This document shows positions 45,485 to 55,476 of a stretch of 64,000 nucleotides of DNA, piece after piece. Source of the stretch: an uncultured Aquimarina sp. (GTDB lineage: Bacteria > Bacteroidota > Bacteroidia > Flavobacteriales > Flavobacteriaceae); contig CANMCO010000016.1 in the NCBI GenBank assembly GCA_947496355.1, positions 17,464 to 81,463 of the forward strand, written 5' to 3'. Numbering within the stretch: position 1 is the stretch's first letter; every line of letters starts with the position of its first letter. The notes below the pieces were generated by a model, which was not told the origin of the DNA, did no database searches, and was given only the letters and a program-made list of their open reading frames with translations. A program made the position numbers and the translations under genes.

Positions 45485-46023
45485 TTGGTAATGATATTGT
45501 AGACCTTCAGTTTGCCAGTTATCAAAGTAATTGGCAGCGTAAGGGTTGGTTGCAAAAAATCTTTACTACAGCCGAACAACAACACATTCACAATTCTGAA
45601 AATCCTAACCGTATGGTATGGAAGTTATGGAGTATGAAAGAAGCTACATACAAGGTGCACCAAAGCTATTTATCACACGCCCCCAGGTACAATCCATTAG
45701 ACTTTCATTGTTCGCTAAACGGAAATGTATACATTCACAATCATATATATGGTGTAAAAACAGAAACCACAAAAGAATATGTACATAGTGTTGCAATGCA
45801 ATATGATGTCAATTACGATTCTAAAATAATGCAAAAAGGTGAAGACCTAAAACTTAGATTAAAACAAACATTAGCTGAAAAAGTTGATATCAACATATCA
45901 AACATAACAATAGAAAAAGATAAGAATAGAATACCTCGTATATATATAGATAAAAAGGAGACAAATATTGGTATATCCTTGACACATCATGGTGAATATT
46001 CGGCCTTTGTTATTGAATACTAA
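45481..46023 (+). CDS. 4'-phosphopantetheinyl transferase
   Basis: The 180-residue protein has the superfamily motifs GNDIVDL (3-9) and VWKLWSMKEATYKV (near 46-59). The C-terminal GISLTHHGEYSAFVI strand is also typical. It attaches the phosphopantetheine arm to the ACP encoded just before it (ATGA overlap). It is the last gene of the cluster. Confidence 0.88.
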   Translation: MIGNDIVDLQFASYQSNWQRKGWLQKIFTTAEQQHIHNSENPNRMVWKLWSMKEATYKVHQSYLSHAPRYNPLDFHCSLNGNVYIHNHIYGVKTETTKEYVHSVAMQYDVNYDSKIMQKGEDLKLRLKQTLAEKVDINISNITIEKDKNRIPRIYIDKKETNIGISLTHHGEYSAFVIEY

Positions 46024-46103
46024 TTTTACCAAGACTTTATGAAATTCTTGTTACATGTTTTCATATTTTTGGTTTTCAACTAATTAAAATAATTATATAC
46101 AAC

Positions 46104-48950
46104 ATGTCAATTTTCGGAAAAACGGTACTAACCGTTGCTATTGCAGGTTTGTTTTATTCCTGTTCAAATTCAGAACAACAAACAGGAGAAACTGCTTCTA
46201 ATGCTACAGAATTTAAAATCGATTATGAAAAATTCACTTTAGATAATGGTTTAGAAGTTATTTTACACGAAGATCATAGCGATCCTATTGTAGCCGTAGC
46301 CACCATGATGCATGTAGGATCAAATCGCGAAAAACCGGGAAAAACGGGATTTGCGCACTTTTTTGAACATATGTCGTTTAATGATTCTGAAAACACACCT
46401 GTTGGAGCCAACAGAAAATTAATACCCGAGTGGGGAGGAGAGCGAAATGGCGGTACCTGGAATGACGGAACTGTATATTATGAAGTAGTACCTAAGGATG
46501 CTTTCGATAAAATTCTATGGATAGATTCTGATCGTTTTGGGTACATGATAAACACCGTAACAGAGGCTGCTCTTGAAAGAGAAAAACAAGTGGTGAAAAA
46601 CGAAAAACGCCAACGAGTTGATAACAACCCTTACGGTTATACAGATGAAATTATACGTAAAAACTTATATCCAGAAGGACACCCGTATAGCTGGACAGTT
46701 ATTGGTTCTCTTCCTGATTTACAATCGGCTACTTTAGATGATGTAAAAGAGTTTTACAACAAGTATTACGGAGCAAATAATGGTTCATTGGTTATTGCTG
46801 GAGATATTGATATAGCAGAAACAAAAGAACTTGTAAAAAAATGGTTTGGGGAGATTAGAAAAGGACCAGAAGTTACCTCTCTTAAACCCATGCCGGTTAC
46901 TCTTACAAATAACAAATCTTTATATTTTGAGGACAATTTTGCTAAGCTTCCAGAGCTTAGAGTGATTTATCCAACGGTAGAAAATTATCATGAAGACATG
47001 TACGCTTTAAATGTTCTGGGACAATTATTAAGTGGTAGCAAAAAATCTCCTCTATACAAGGTATTAGTTGAAGAAAAGAAACTAGCTCCAAATCCAGTTA
47101 GTTTTCAACGCTCTAGTGAAATAGCGGGAGAATTTACTTTTATTGTTAGAGGTAACACGGGTAAGGATCTGGATAGTATTAAGGTTGGAATAGATGAAGG
47201 ATTAGCACTTTTTGAGAAAGATGGATTTACTGACAATGAATTAAAAAGAATAAAAGCAGAGCTTGAAACTCAATTGTATCAAGGATTTAGTACAGTCTTA
47301 AATAAAGCTTTTCAGTTAGTTCAGGATAATGAATTTAAAGGAGATCCTGGATATATTACTGAAACGGCTAAATTAACTAATGCAGTTACTCGTGAGGATA
47401 TCATGAGAGTTTACAATACATATATCAAGGGTAAGAATTATGTGATGACCAGTGTGGTCCCAAAAAACCAGTTGAATCTTGCCGTAACCGATGCTAAAGA
47501 AGCTACGGTATGGATAGAAGAGGTCAAAAAAGATGTGGCCAGTGAAGAAGTTGCGCAAGGCGAAGAGGCTGTTTATGAAAAAACCCCGTCTACTCACGAT
47601 AGGAGTGAACCGGATTTTGGAGAATTACCTCTTTTTAAATCTCCAGAAGTTTGGACTGGTGAAATTGCGAATGGCATGAAATTGTATGGTATCGAAAATA
47701 ATGAATTACCGTTGGTAAGTTTTGATATCACAATTCCGGGTGGACATTTATTAGATCCTATTGAAAAATCAGGGATTTCCAGCTTTATGACAAGCATGAT
47801 GATGGAAGGTACAGCTACTAGGACATCAGCAGAATTAGAAGAAGCTATAGGACTTCTAGGTGCCTCAATAGACATAAGTAGCACTACAGAAGAAATGCGT
47901 ATTTCTGCTTCTTGTTTAACCAAGAATTTTGAAAAAACTTTAGCCTTGGTTGAAGAAATACTGCTACAACCCAGATGGGACGAAAAAGAATATACTCGTC
48001 TGAAGCAAGCATTAGAAACGCGTTTAAAAGGTAGAGAGGCTAACCCAAGAGCTGTGGCATCAATTAATTTTAATAAGCTTTTATATGGCGATAATACGAT
48101 CTTGGGATTACCAAACTCTGGAACATTAGAAACCGTTGCCAACATTTCTCTTGATGACCTTAAAGCTCATTATAAAAACTTATCCCCAAAGAATGCATCT
48201 TTTCATGTAGCGGGTAATGTAGACAAGAGTAGAGTAGAAAAAGTACTTTCATCCCTTTCATCTAATTGGAACACTCCTGCTGCAACTATACCCACGCTAG
48301 ATATTGTAGAAAAAGAAAATCAGATAGATCAATTGTATTTTATAGACATGCCAGGCTCTAAGCAATCTGTTATTTATATAGGTAAGCTGGCATTATCGGC
48401 AACAGATGAGAATTTTAATAACCTAGGCTTTGCAAACGAGATTTTAGGAGGAGGATCCAGCGGACGCTTATTTCAAACATTACGAATCCAAAAAGGATAT
48501 ACTTATGGCGCTTATTCTGGTGTGAGACAGCTAAAACACTTAGCTCCATTTATTGTAACAACAAGTGTTCGTGCCAATGCTACCTTACCATCCCTGAAGA
48601 TTATTGAAGAAATGATTGCGACATACGGTGAGAGCTTTGATGATGATGACGCCGAAACTACTAAAACTAAAATTTTAAAAGGGAGCACTCGAGATTACGA
48701 AGGTCTAAACGATAAGCTAGATATCTTAAGAGAAATGAGTAAGTACAATAAACCTGCTACATATATCGAAGATGGACAAAAAGAGTTAGTTGGGATGAGT
48801 GAATTAGATTTCAAGGTTACTATTGACAAGTATATCAAAGAGAATAAAATGATTTACTTAGTCGTAGGTGATAAAACAACTCAATTTGAAGAGATTAAAA
48901 AATTCAATAAAATTGTTACCGAATTAGATATCAACGGTAATAAGATATAG
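46104..48950 (+). CDS. M16 family metallopeptidase, two-domain
   Basis: The 948-residue protein has a lipoprotein-like signal (VLTVAIAGLFYSC, Cys20) and two M16 halves. The first has the inverse zinc motif HFFEH (His85, Glu88, His89) and a third Glu in ALEREKQVVKNE. The second half starts near 510 and lacks the motif (ISSFMTSMMMEGT), as is normal in such proteins. LGGGSSGRLFQTLR is the usual substrate-binding glycine segment. It is a peptidase outside the cytoplasm. It starts 81 bases after the cluster and ends at a strong terminator. Confidence 0.93.
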   Translation: MSIFGKTVLTVAIAGLFYSCSNSEQQTGETASNATEFKIDYEKFTLDNGLEVILHEDHSDPIVAVATMMHVGSNREKPGKTGFAHFFEHMSFNDSENTPVGANRKLIPEWGGERNGGTWNDGTVYYEVVPKDAFDKILWIDSDRFGYMINTVTEAALEREKQVVKNEKRQRVDNNPYGYTDEIIRKNLYPEGHPYSWTVIGSLPDLQSATLDDVKEFYNKYYGANNGSLVIAGDIDIAETKELVKKWFGEIRKGPEVTSLKPMPVTLTNNKSLYFEDNFAKLPELRVIYPTVENYHEDMYALNVLGQLLSGSKKSPLYKVLVEEKKLAPNPVSFQRSSEIAGEFTFIVRGNTGKDLDSIKVGIDEGLALFEKDGFTDNELKRIKAELETQLYQGFSTVLNKAFQLVQDNEFKGDPGYITETAKLTNAVTREDIMRVYNTYIKGKNYVMTSVVPKNQLNLAVTDAKEATVWIEEVKKDVASEEVAQGEEAVYEKTPSTHDRSEPDFGELPLFKSPEVWTGEIANGMKLYGIENNELPLVSFDITIPGGHLLDPIEKSGISSFMTSMMMEGTATRTSAELEEAIGLLGASIDISSTTEEMRISASCLTKNFEKTLALVEEILLQPRWDEKEYTRLKQALETRLKGREANPRAVASINFNKLLYGDNTILGLPNSGTLETVANISLDDLKAHYKNLSPKNASFHVAGNVDKSRVEKVLSSLSSNWNTPAATIPTLDIVEKENQIDQLYFIDMPGSKQSVIYIGKLALSATDENFNNLGFANEILGGGSSGRLFQTLRIQKGYTYGAYSGVRQLKHLAPFIVTTSVRANATLPSLKIIEEMIATYGESFDDDDAETTKTKILKGSTRDYEGLNDKLDILREMSKYNKPATYIEDGQKELVGMSELDFKVTIDKYIKENKMIYLVVGDKTTQFEEIKKFNKIVTELDINGNKI

Positions 48951-48976
48951 AGGGCTCAAACCTAATATCTTAAAAA

Positions 48977-49013
48977 AGAAAAGCTACATGAGTACATGTA
49001 GCTTTTCTTTTTA
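48977..49013. terminator. Bidirectional terminator
   Basis: AGAAAAGCTACATG and CATGTAGCTTTTCT form a perfect 14-base stem with a 4-base loop; runs of T on both sides (TTTTT and, on the other strand, from TAAAAAA) make it work for the M16 gene and the convergent YceI gene. Confidence 0.9.
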
Positions 49014-49033
49014 TAATATAGTTACCAAGCGTT

Positions 49034-49624
49034 TTATTTAAGAATCGGAAAATGAAACTGTATGTCTAATTTGTTTTTTTCACGTTCGTCATGAATATTG
49101 ACTCCAAAATCACTAGTGTAAATGGTAGTTTTTCCCAATAATTTACTATCGTCCAATGTGAATGTAATTATAACCTCTTTTTGGGTACCCTTTATATTAA
49201 GATTACCAATTACTTTGAATGTGTTTTTTCCAAAACCAACTACTTGAGTACTTTCAAAAGCGATTTTTGGATATTTCTTCTTATAAAAGAACTTCTCCCA
49301 CATAAGATGCCCGTCACGAAGAAAATTATCTGTATCTAAGGTTTTTACCTCTGCGGTTCCCTTAAAAATTGCATTATCTGTATCATTAGGATTAAAATCG
49401 ATCCGAAAATCTAACCCTTCGATGGTACCTGAGGTGTTTTCTTCAATAAAATCAAAAGACACTTTAGCATTTTTCTTATCGAAGTCCAGCCCTTTAAAGT
49501 CATTAATTAATGCATAGTCGGCAATAGAACTTGATGCTTGCACATCTATGTTATCAGGTATTATATCTTGACAAAACCCTTGAGCGATAAGTACACAAGT
49601 CAGAATATTTAAAAACGTTTTCAT
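49034..49624 (-). CDS. YceI family protein
   Basis: The 196-residue protein from the ATG at 49624 has a signal peptide (KTFLNILTCVLIAQGFC, followed by QD) and one YceI-like beta-barrel domain: ALINDFKGLDFDKKNAKVSFDF, LRDGHLMWEKFF, KIAFESTQVVGF, GNLNIKGTQKEVIITFTLD. YceI proteins bind isoprenoid-like lipids. It is secreted to the periplasm. The frame extends to 49669, but the later start gives a normal signal peptide. Confidence 0.85.
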   Translation of the reverse strand: MKTFLNILTCVLIAQGFCQDIIPDNIDVQASSSIADYALINDFKGLDFDKKNAKVSFDFIEENTSGTIEGLDFRIDFNPNDTDNAIFKGTAEVKTLDTDNFLRDGHLMWEKFFYKKKYPKIAFESTQVVGFGKNTFKVIGNLNIKGTQKEVIITFTLDDSKLLGKTTIYTSDFGVNIHDEREKNKLDIQFHFPILK

Positions 49625-49969
49625 AAGGTGGGGTTTACCATTAATTGTTTTAAAGGTAAAAATAATCAAGAATCATTCCAAGGTTTTTGATCTAATTGAA
49701 TATATGCTAACCGGTATTTCCCCTTTACAATAAGGGGTTTTTAGCTCTTTGATACTCTATATAAGCATTATAGATTTGAAGATATCTATAAAAACTTTGA
49801 TCTAATGTCTTCTCTTAAAAACTTACAAGTGTTTGTAGGATTTTGGATTACACATTTCATAAAATAAATATAAAGTGGCTGTAATGAGTTGATTAAAACT
49901 AAAAAAAGTAATAAATTAGAAAGGGCATAGATTGATAGTCAGAAAATTAATCTAATAAAAGTTTGAGTT
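49625..49969. other. Intergenic region with a palindrome
   Basis: No gene was found in this 345-base stretch. A C/G-run pair, TTTCCCCTTTACAATAAGGGG near 49718-49737, resembles the candidate operators at 10742 and 33717 only loosely. Promoters of the YceI gene and the small basic protein gene are likely here. Confidence 0.4.
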
Positions 49970-50152
49970 ATGAGTAAAGAAAAACCCACAAAAAGAAAAA
50001 GACGTTTTGCAGATTTCCAGAATAAGTATCGTAGATCTTCTAATTTTGGTTATGGATCAAAAAGAGATCAATTTGCCATTGCTGGTAATGGAGAATTATT
50101 AGCTCCAGATGACGAAAATGGAAACGAAGATGTCAATCTTCAGGGAATATGA
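49970..50152 (+). CDS. Small basic protein of unknown function
   Basis: The 60-residue protein has a strongly basic first half (KRKRRFADFQNKYRRSSNFGYG) and an acidic second half (LLAPDDENGNEDVN). It has no signal peptide or membrane part. The bipolar charge and a normal ATG with AT-rich leader support a real gene, but no family was recognised. It could bind nucleic acid or ribosomes, which is speculation. Confidence 0.5.
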   Translation: MSKEKPTKRKRRFADFQNKYRRSSNFGYGSKRDQFAIAGNGELLAPDDENGNEDVNLQGI

Positions 50153-50220
50153 GCCAGAATATTATCATTTGATAAGAAGTATACGGGATCTTTTCCGTAA
50201 AGAATTTCTACGGCATCATA

Positions 50221-51441
50221 TTAAGCATTACTACTAACACTCAACGTTTTTTTTGCAGACATTTTTAAATACATAAGTATACCAATAGAGAGCACTGCAC
50301 AAACCAAAAAACCAATAAAAAGAGGAAGGGTAGAGTCTACAACAAATCTTCCTATGTAAGTACTTATTGGAACAGCCATAATTGTAGAAATAAAACCAGT
50401 AATTGCTGCTCCTATACCAGCAATATGACCAATAGGTTGCATGGCTATTGCTCGTAAATTTCCGAACAAAAACCCAATCGCAAAGAATTGCATTCCGAAG
50501 AAAATCAACAAAACAATTATACTGGGGTTCGAAGTATTATAAAATAAAGCTATGTATACTACAGAGATTCCAAAAAAAGCGAATAGGGAAGTGGTTACCA
50601 GTTTTTCCATCCCATATTTTAGAACCAATGTTCCATTTAAAAATGTAGCGGTACCAATAGAGATTGCTAATATGGCAAATATATACGGAAACTCATCTTT
50701 GAGCTGATATTGTTGCTCAAAAATCTGTTGTGAAGTACTTAGATATACCAAAAATGAGCCGACTATAAAACCCGAGATTATGGTATACCCAATAGTTGTT
50801 TTATGTTTTACCAATTCTTTTAATCCGTCAATAAAAATATAAGATGTAAACTTTATACGTTTTGACACTTCTAGTGTCTCTGCTTGTCGTTTCCAAAACC
50901 ATAATGAAACCAATACGGTAAATATTAATTGCACATAAAATATAGTTTGCCAATTATAATGATCCAGAATAAATTTACCTAAGGCAGGTGCGATAATGGG
51001 AACCAAAATAAAAACTACAGAAATAAATGACATAATACGCGCCATGTAATCACCACTATAAATATCGCGAATCATAGCAATAGCAACCGTTCTAGGGGCA
51101 GACAGGCCTATACCTTGCAAAATCCTGCCTAGAATCATCATTTCTAAACTCCTGGAAAAAACACATATAAAACTCGCTAAAATAAAAAGTATAAATCCCA
51201 TGTAGACCACAGGTTTTCTTCCGAAACTATCTGATATAGGACCAAATACCAACGGACCAACGCCTAGTCCCAAAAATATCATGGTTATGAGCAATTGATT
51301 GTCTGCAGGTTCTTCAGTACCAATACTAATACCAATAACATCTAATGCAGGTAATAGCGCATCAAGTGCCAAAGCTACTATAGACATCAAAGATGCCATT
51401 AATACTACAAATTCAAACTGGGCCAGTCTCTTTTTTAGCAT
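50221..51441 (-). CDS. Bcr/CflA family drug-efflux MFS transporter
   Basis: The 406-residue protein from the ATG at 51441 has 12 membrane helices, with LDALLPALDVIGISIG near the start and GPISDSFGRKPVVYMG (MFS motif A) after helix two; GRILQGIGLSAPRTVAIAMIRD is the characteristic helix-four segment of Bcr/CflA transporters. It exports drugs or other small molecules by proton antiport. The frame extends to 51486 with residues of no hydrophobic pattern, so I use the later ATG. Confidence 0.88.
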   Translation of the reverse strand: MLKKRLAQFEFVVLMASLMSIVALALDALLPALDVIGISIGTEEPADNQLLITMIFLGLGVGPLVFGPISDSFGRKPVVYMGFILFILASFICVFSRSLEMMILGRILQGIGLSAPRTVAIAMIRDIYSGDYMARIMSFISVVFILVPIIAPALGKFILDHYNWQTIFYVQLIFTVLVSLWFWKRQAETLEVSKRIKFTSYIFIDGLKELVKHKTTIGYTIISGFIVGSFLVYLSTSQQIFEQQYQLKDEFPYIFAILAISIGTATFLNGTLVLKYGMEKLVTTSLFAFFGISVVYIALFYNTSNPSIIVLLIFFGMQFFAIGFLFGNLRAIAMQPIGHIAGIGAAITGFISTIMAVPISTYIGRFVVDSTLPLFIGFLVCAVLSIGILMYLKMSAKKTLSVSSNA

Positions 51442-51554
51442 CCGACAAAAGTAAGCTATTATACTATACCGGGATTTAATGATCATGTTATAATTATTGT
51501 AACATCACTATATTTTTTGAAGTCTCTATAAACACAACTAGCATAATAACCATC

Positions 51555-52124
51555 ATGAAAAAAAATGATTTATTAGCATCTTCACATAGGATTCGGAATA
51601 TATTTCACTTAAATAAAAACTTTAAAAAAAGAAATGCAACTCTTTTTATATCAATATTTTTAATTTATATTTCAATTTACTCACAAGTAGAAACAAATAG
51701 CAATCCGACAGATCAGGAAGATCCAAAAATAACCACTAGTGGTATTTCTTACGGGCATAAGCTAACTCCTGGACAGCATTCTCAATTTACCATTGATTAT
51801 AAAGTAAATTCTAATCTTTTTCTTCAGGTGCGCGGAGATTTAAAAATCTATGGATTAGTAGAAGTCTTTAAAGTTCCCATCCTGTCAAAACGATATATAT
51901 CAGATAAATCTTATCTATTTTCTGGAGCAGAGGTCGAACTAACGAGAGATTTCTTAGGAGCTGCACAATTTGATTCACAGTTTAAATTGATTAATGGCTT
52001 TGGGTATGACGTGAACCAACATTTTACGATAGAAGCAAAGCAAGATTTTAATTTTAGCGAAGGTAATTTAGGGCCTTTTGCAAACCCAAATATGTTTTCT
52101 GTAAAAGGAAAATTTAAGTTTTGA
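51555..52124 (+). CDS. Secreted protein with beta-strand pattern
   Basis: The 189-residue protein has a long, basic N-terminus with a hydrophobic segment (ATLFISIFLIYISIYSQ) that can act as signal peptide; a shorter start further inside is possible. The mature part alternates polar and hydrophobic residues and ends in NPNMFSVKGKFKF, as do outer-membrane beta-barrel proteins. It may be a small outer-membrane barrel. No family was recognised. Confidence 0.55.
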   Translation: MKKNDLLASSHRIRNIFHLNKNFKKRNATLFISIFLIYISIYSQVETNSNPTDQEDPKITTSGISYGHKLTPGQHSQFTIDYKVNSNLFLQVRGDLKIYGLVEVFKVPILSKRYISDKSYLFSGAEVELTRDFLGAAQFDSQFKLINGFGYDVNQHFTIEAKQDFNFSEGNLGPFANPNMFSVKGKFKF

Positions 52125-52214
52125 TGCATCATAAAATGAGCTAAATTTCGTAAATTACAGAGTTTATGAGTCAACAATAATACGCTGTTAAACAAATCAT
52201 TAAAATAAGGGACT

Positions 52215-52790
52215 ATGAACATTAAAATTCTTTTTTTGCTGCTAGGAGGTATATTAATGGGATGTAGTAGTTCACAAAGTATAAGTACACCCACCGCAAA
52301 AAGTAAGATGCTTGATGATTTGGTTGCTCAAAAGTCTTTTCAGATTGAATTAGAACAAGCAAATCCCTTAGTTACAGGAAGTTTAAGCAATATCGCAAAT
52401 AGCGGATTACTTCCTCCGGGAAGTACTGTGGGTACTATTAATTTAATAGGGAATCCTAATTATTTTAAGGTGAATGGAGACAGCATTGCGATGTATTTAC
52501 CATATTTTGGAGAACAACAAATGGCGGGAGGATACAACAATAGAGATGTTGGAATAGAATTTAACGGTGTTCCTTATCGTATTGAAATTACAAAGAATGA
52601 TAGAAAGAACACCTATAAGCTGAACTATTATATTAAGAATAAAACTGAATTATTCAAAGTGTTTGTTACCTTGTTTCCAAATTTAACCAGTACGATTAGA
52701 ATAAATAGCAACCAACGAACACCTATAAGTTACAAAGGACTAGTCTCTAAACTGTCTCAAAATAAATATACAGCAATTACTGACCAATAG
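52215..52790 (+). CDS. DUF4251 lipoprotein
   Basis: The 191-residue protein has a lipoprotein signal (LFLLLGGILMGC, Cys16). The mature part has the DUF4251 pattern: DLVAQKSFQIELEQANPL, GNPNYFKVNGDSIAMYLPYFGEQQMAGGY (read in parts), then INSNQRTPISYKG at the end. The function of this Bacteroidota family is not known. The YCF48-like gene begins directly behind its stop codon, so the two are co-transcribed. Confidence 0.82.
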   Translation: MNIKILFLLLGGILMGCSSSQSISTPTAKSKMLDDLVAQKSFQIELEQANPLVTGSLSNIANSGLLPPGSTVGTINLIGNPNYFKVNGDSIAMYLPYFGEQQMAGGYNNRDVGIEFNGVPYRIEITKNDRKNTYKLNYYIKNKTELFKVFVTLFPNLTSTIRINSNQRTPISYKGLVSKLSQNKYTAITDQ

Positions 52791-53756
52791 ATGAGATTTC
52801 TTCTAGTATTCTTTATCACCATAATCATCTTTTTTTCTTGTAAGAAGGAGACTCCACATGACTGGCAAAATACCAAAACCGTAATTATTGAAGCAATACA
52901 TGATGTTGAGGCATTGGATGATAAAAATGCATTTGCCTATAGTTACGGAACCGGAAACCTATACAAAACCGAAAATGGGGGAGTTGAGTGGAAAAAAATA
53001 CATCAGTTTGATTCTATATTTTTTGAACAAATTCAGTTCCTGAATGATCAAGTAGGTTGGATTTGCGGAACGCCTAATACATTATACAAAACAGAGAACG
53101 GAGGAAAAGATTGGATCGATTATACGCTTACACAAGAACCAGATGATATTCTTATTTACGGAATGTACTTTAAAGATCTAGAAAATGGCTATGTTGCCGC
53201 TATAGATGGATATAAGAACCGGAAACCTTCTTCAAATATTTATGCTACACAGAATGGCGGGAAAGAATGGAAATTAGTAAATACCATACCCGGAACAGTG
53301 TTGAATCTGGAAGAAATTAACGGAATACTATATGGATCTGGAGATTGCATGATTATTGAAAATATTGATAAAAAAGAAAAGTGGAAATATAGCTATCTAG
53401 ACACCCTGGGAAAAGTAAAAGGAATTAGAGATCTACAAATAAATAGCCAAGGTAAAATGTTGGCTACGAGCATGAGAGGATATATTCTTGAATACACTGA
53501 TAACGCTTGGACAGCTAAAAAAGTTACCTCTAATTGGTTACGCAATTTAACATGGGTAAAAGACAAAACATGGATTGCGGTAGGTGATGCATATAGTGGA
53601 TCAGGAAACATGTTGATTAGTTATGATGATGGTAAAAACTGGGAACCGTATCAAAACTATTTTCCTGGTATACATAGAATTGTAAAATCTGAAAACAAAT
53701 TGTGGGCTGTTGGTAAACAAGGTGTATTTCTTACAAAAGAAATTGAATCGTTTTGA
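52791..53756 (+). CDS. YCF48-like lipoprotein (beta-propeller)
   Basis: The 321-residue protein has a lipoprotein signal (VFFITIIIFFSC, Cys17). The mature part is a propeller with BNR-type Asp/Gly-Trp repeats: YKTENGGVEWKKI, YKTENGGKDWIDY, YATQNGGKEWKLV and SYDDGKNWEPY. This matches the photosystem II assembly factor-like (YCF48-like) proteins found in non-photosynthetic Bacteroidota. It starts on the base after the DUF4251 stop. The partner protein is not known. Confidence 0.85.
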   Translation: MRFLLVFFITIIIFFSCKKETPHDWQNTKTVIIEAIHDVEALDDKNAFAYSYGTGNLYKTENGGVEWKKIHQFDSIFFEQIQFLNDQVGWICGTPNTLYKTENGGKDWIDYTLTQEPDDILIYGMYFKDLENGYVAAIDGYKNRKPSSNIYATQNGGKEWKLVNTIPGTVLNLEEINGILYGSGDCMIIENIDKKEKWKYSYLDTLGKVKGIRDLQINSQGKMLATSMRGYILEYTDNAWTAKKVTSNWLRNLTWVKDKTWIAVGDAYSGSGNMLISYDDGKNWEPYQNYFPGIHRIVKSENKLWAVGKQGVFLTKEIESF

Positions 53757-53759
53757 TTA

Positions 53760-54479
53760 TTACAGATGTTTTTTGATAGCATTTTGTAGTACTGTAGGAT
53801 CTTGTTCAACCAAAAACCTCATAAATAAATAGATTCCTAAAACATGTGTTGAAGCAATAAATAATGTACAAAAATTATTCAAAAAGAATAATTCATTAAT
53901 AACGGTAAATCCTACCACAAATTGACATAAAAATGCCGATATAAGTAGTTTAATTCCTAAACTATAGAGGTCCGAAACGTATACATAATAAGAAATTCCT
54001 AAATATAGAAGTAGTGCTAGACAAGTGCATACGATATAAGGTATAGCATTGGGTAGAAATTCTAGAATTAAATCTGAAATTGAAAAAATAAGATATCCCA
54101 ATAAACCAATGGTAATGAGCAATGATACTATTGATGTTCTTTTCCAGTGAAATTTAATAGCAGTATAATAGCCTTTTAATGCTAAACAAGAAAGTAAGGC
54201 ATACAGAATAATACAAATACATATGTATGAGAAATGCTCTATAAAATTTACATAGATCAAATAATCTGATATCATTAAACACGGCACAGTAGCTATAAAG
54301 AAGAAATTGATTTTTATATGTTTTCTATTTAAAACTTCATGCAGATACGTGAGCAAAAGAAATAGTAAAGTAATAGGCAGTACGATTCTTAAATAGTATT
54401 TGTCAAAAAAAAGTGATGATATAATCACAGCAAAACAGCTTACATACAAAAGATACTTTACAGAGTAGAATTGTTTCAA
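53760..54479 (-). CDS. Multi-pass membrane protein, possibly YhhN-like
   Basis: The 239-residue protein has about eight hydrophobic segments (for example YLLYVSCFAVIISSLFF, IVLPITLLFLLLTYL, AIPYIVCTCLALLLYLGISYY) with only short loops. Order and length resemble the YhhN/lysoplasmalogenase group, but I see no diagnostic residues, so this is weak. The gene is convergent with the YCF48-like gene, 3 bases away. Upstream is the long gene-poor region. Confidence 0.55.
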   Translation of the reverse strand: MKQFYSVKYLLYVSCFAVIISSLFFDKYYLRIVLPITLLFLLLTYLHEVLNRKHIKINFFFIATVPCLMISDYLIYVNFIEHFSYICICIILYALLSCLALKGYYTAIKFHWKRTSIVSLLITIGLLGYLIFSISDLILEFLPNAIPYIVCTCLALLLYLGISYYVYVSDLYSLGIKLLISAFLCQFVVGFTVINELFFLNNFCTLFIASTHVLGIYLFMRFLVEQDPTVLQNAIKKHL

Positions 54480-55365
<886 letters not shown>

Positions 55366-55476
55366 TCTAAAATATTGACGCTCCTTTACCTATTGTTTGT
55401 ACCAAAGTTTTCTGAGGCCGTTTTGCCAACGCTTCATCTGGCTAAAAACGCACTACTTCTATTTTACATAATGTTA
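55366..55476. repeat. Dispersed repeat, copy A (3' flank of the OLD-type ATPase gene)
   Basis: Read on the minus strand: TAACATTATGTAAAATAGAA, then AACGGCCTCAGAAAACTTTGG, then TAGGTAAAGGAGCGTCAATA and TTTTAGA. The same blocks are found in copy B (60643-60755) downstream of the NACHT gene. The TAA stop of the truncated ATPase is the first three bases of this repeat on the minus strand. Confidence 0.75.
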
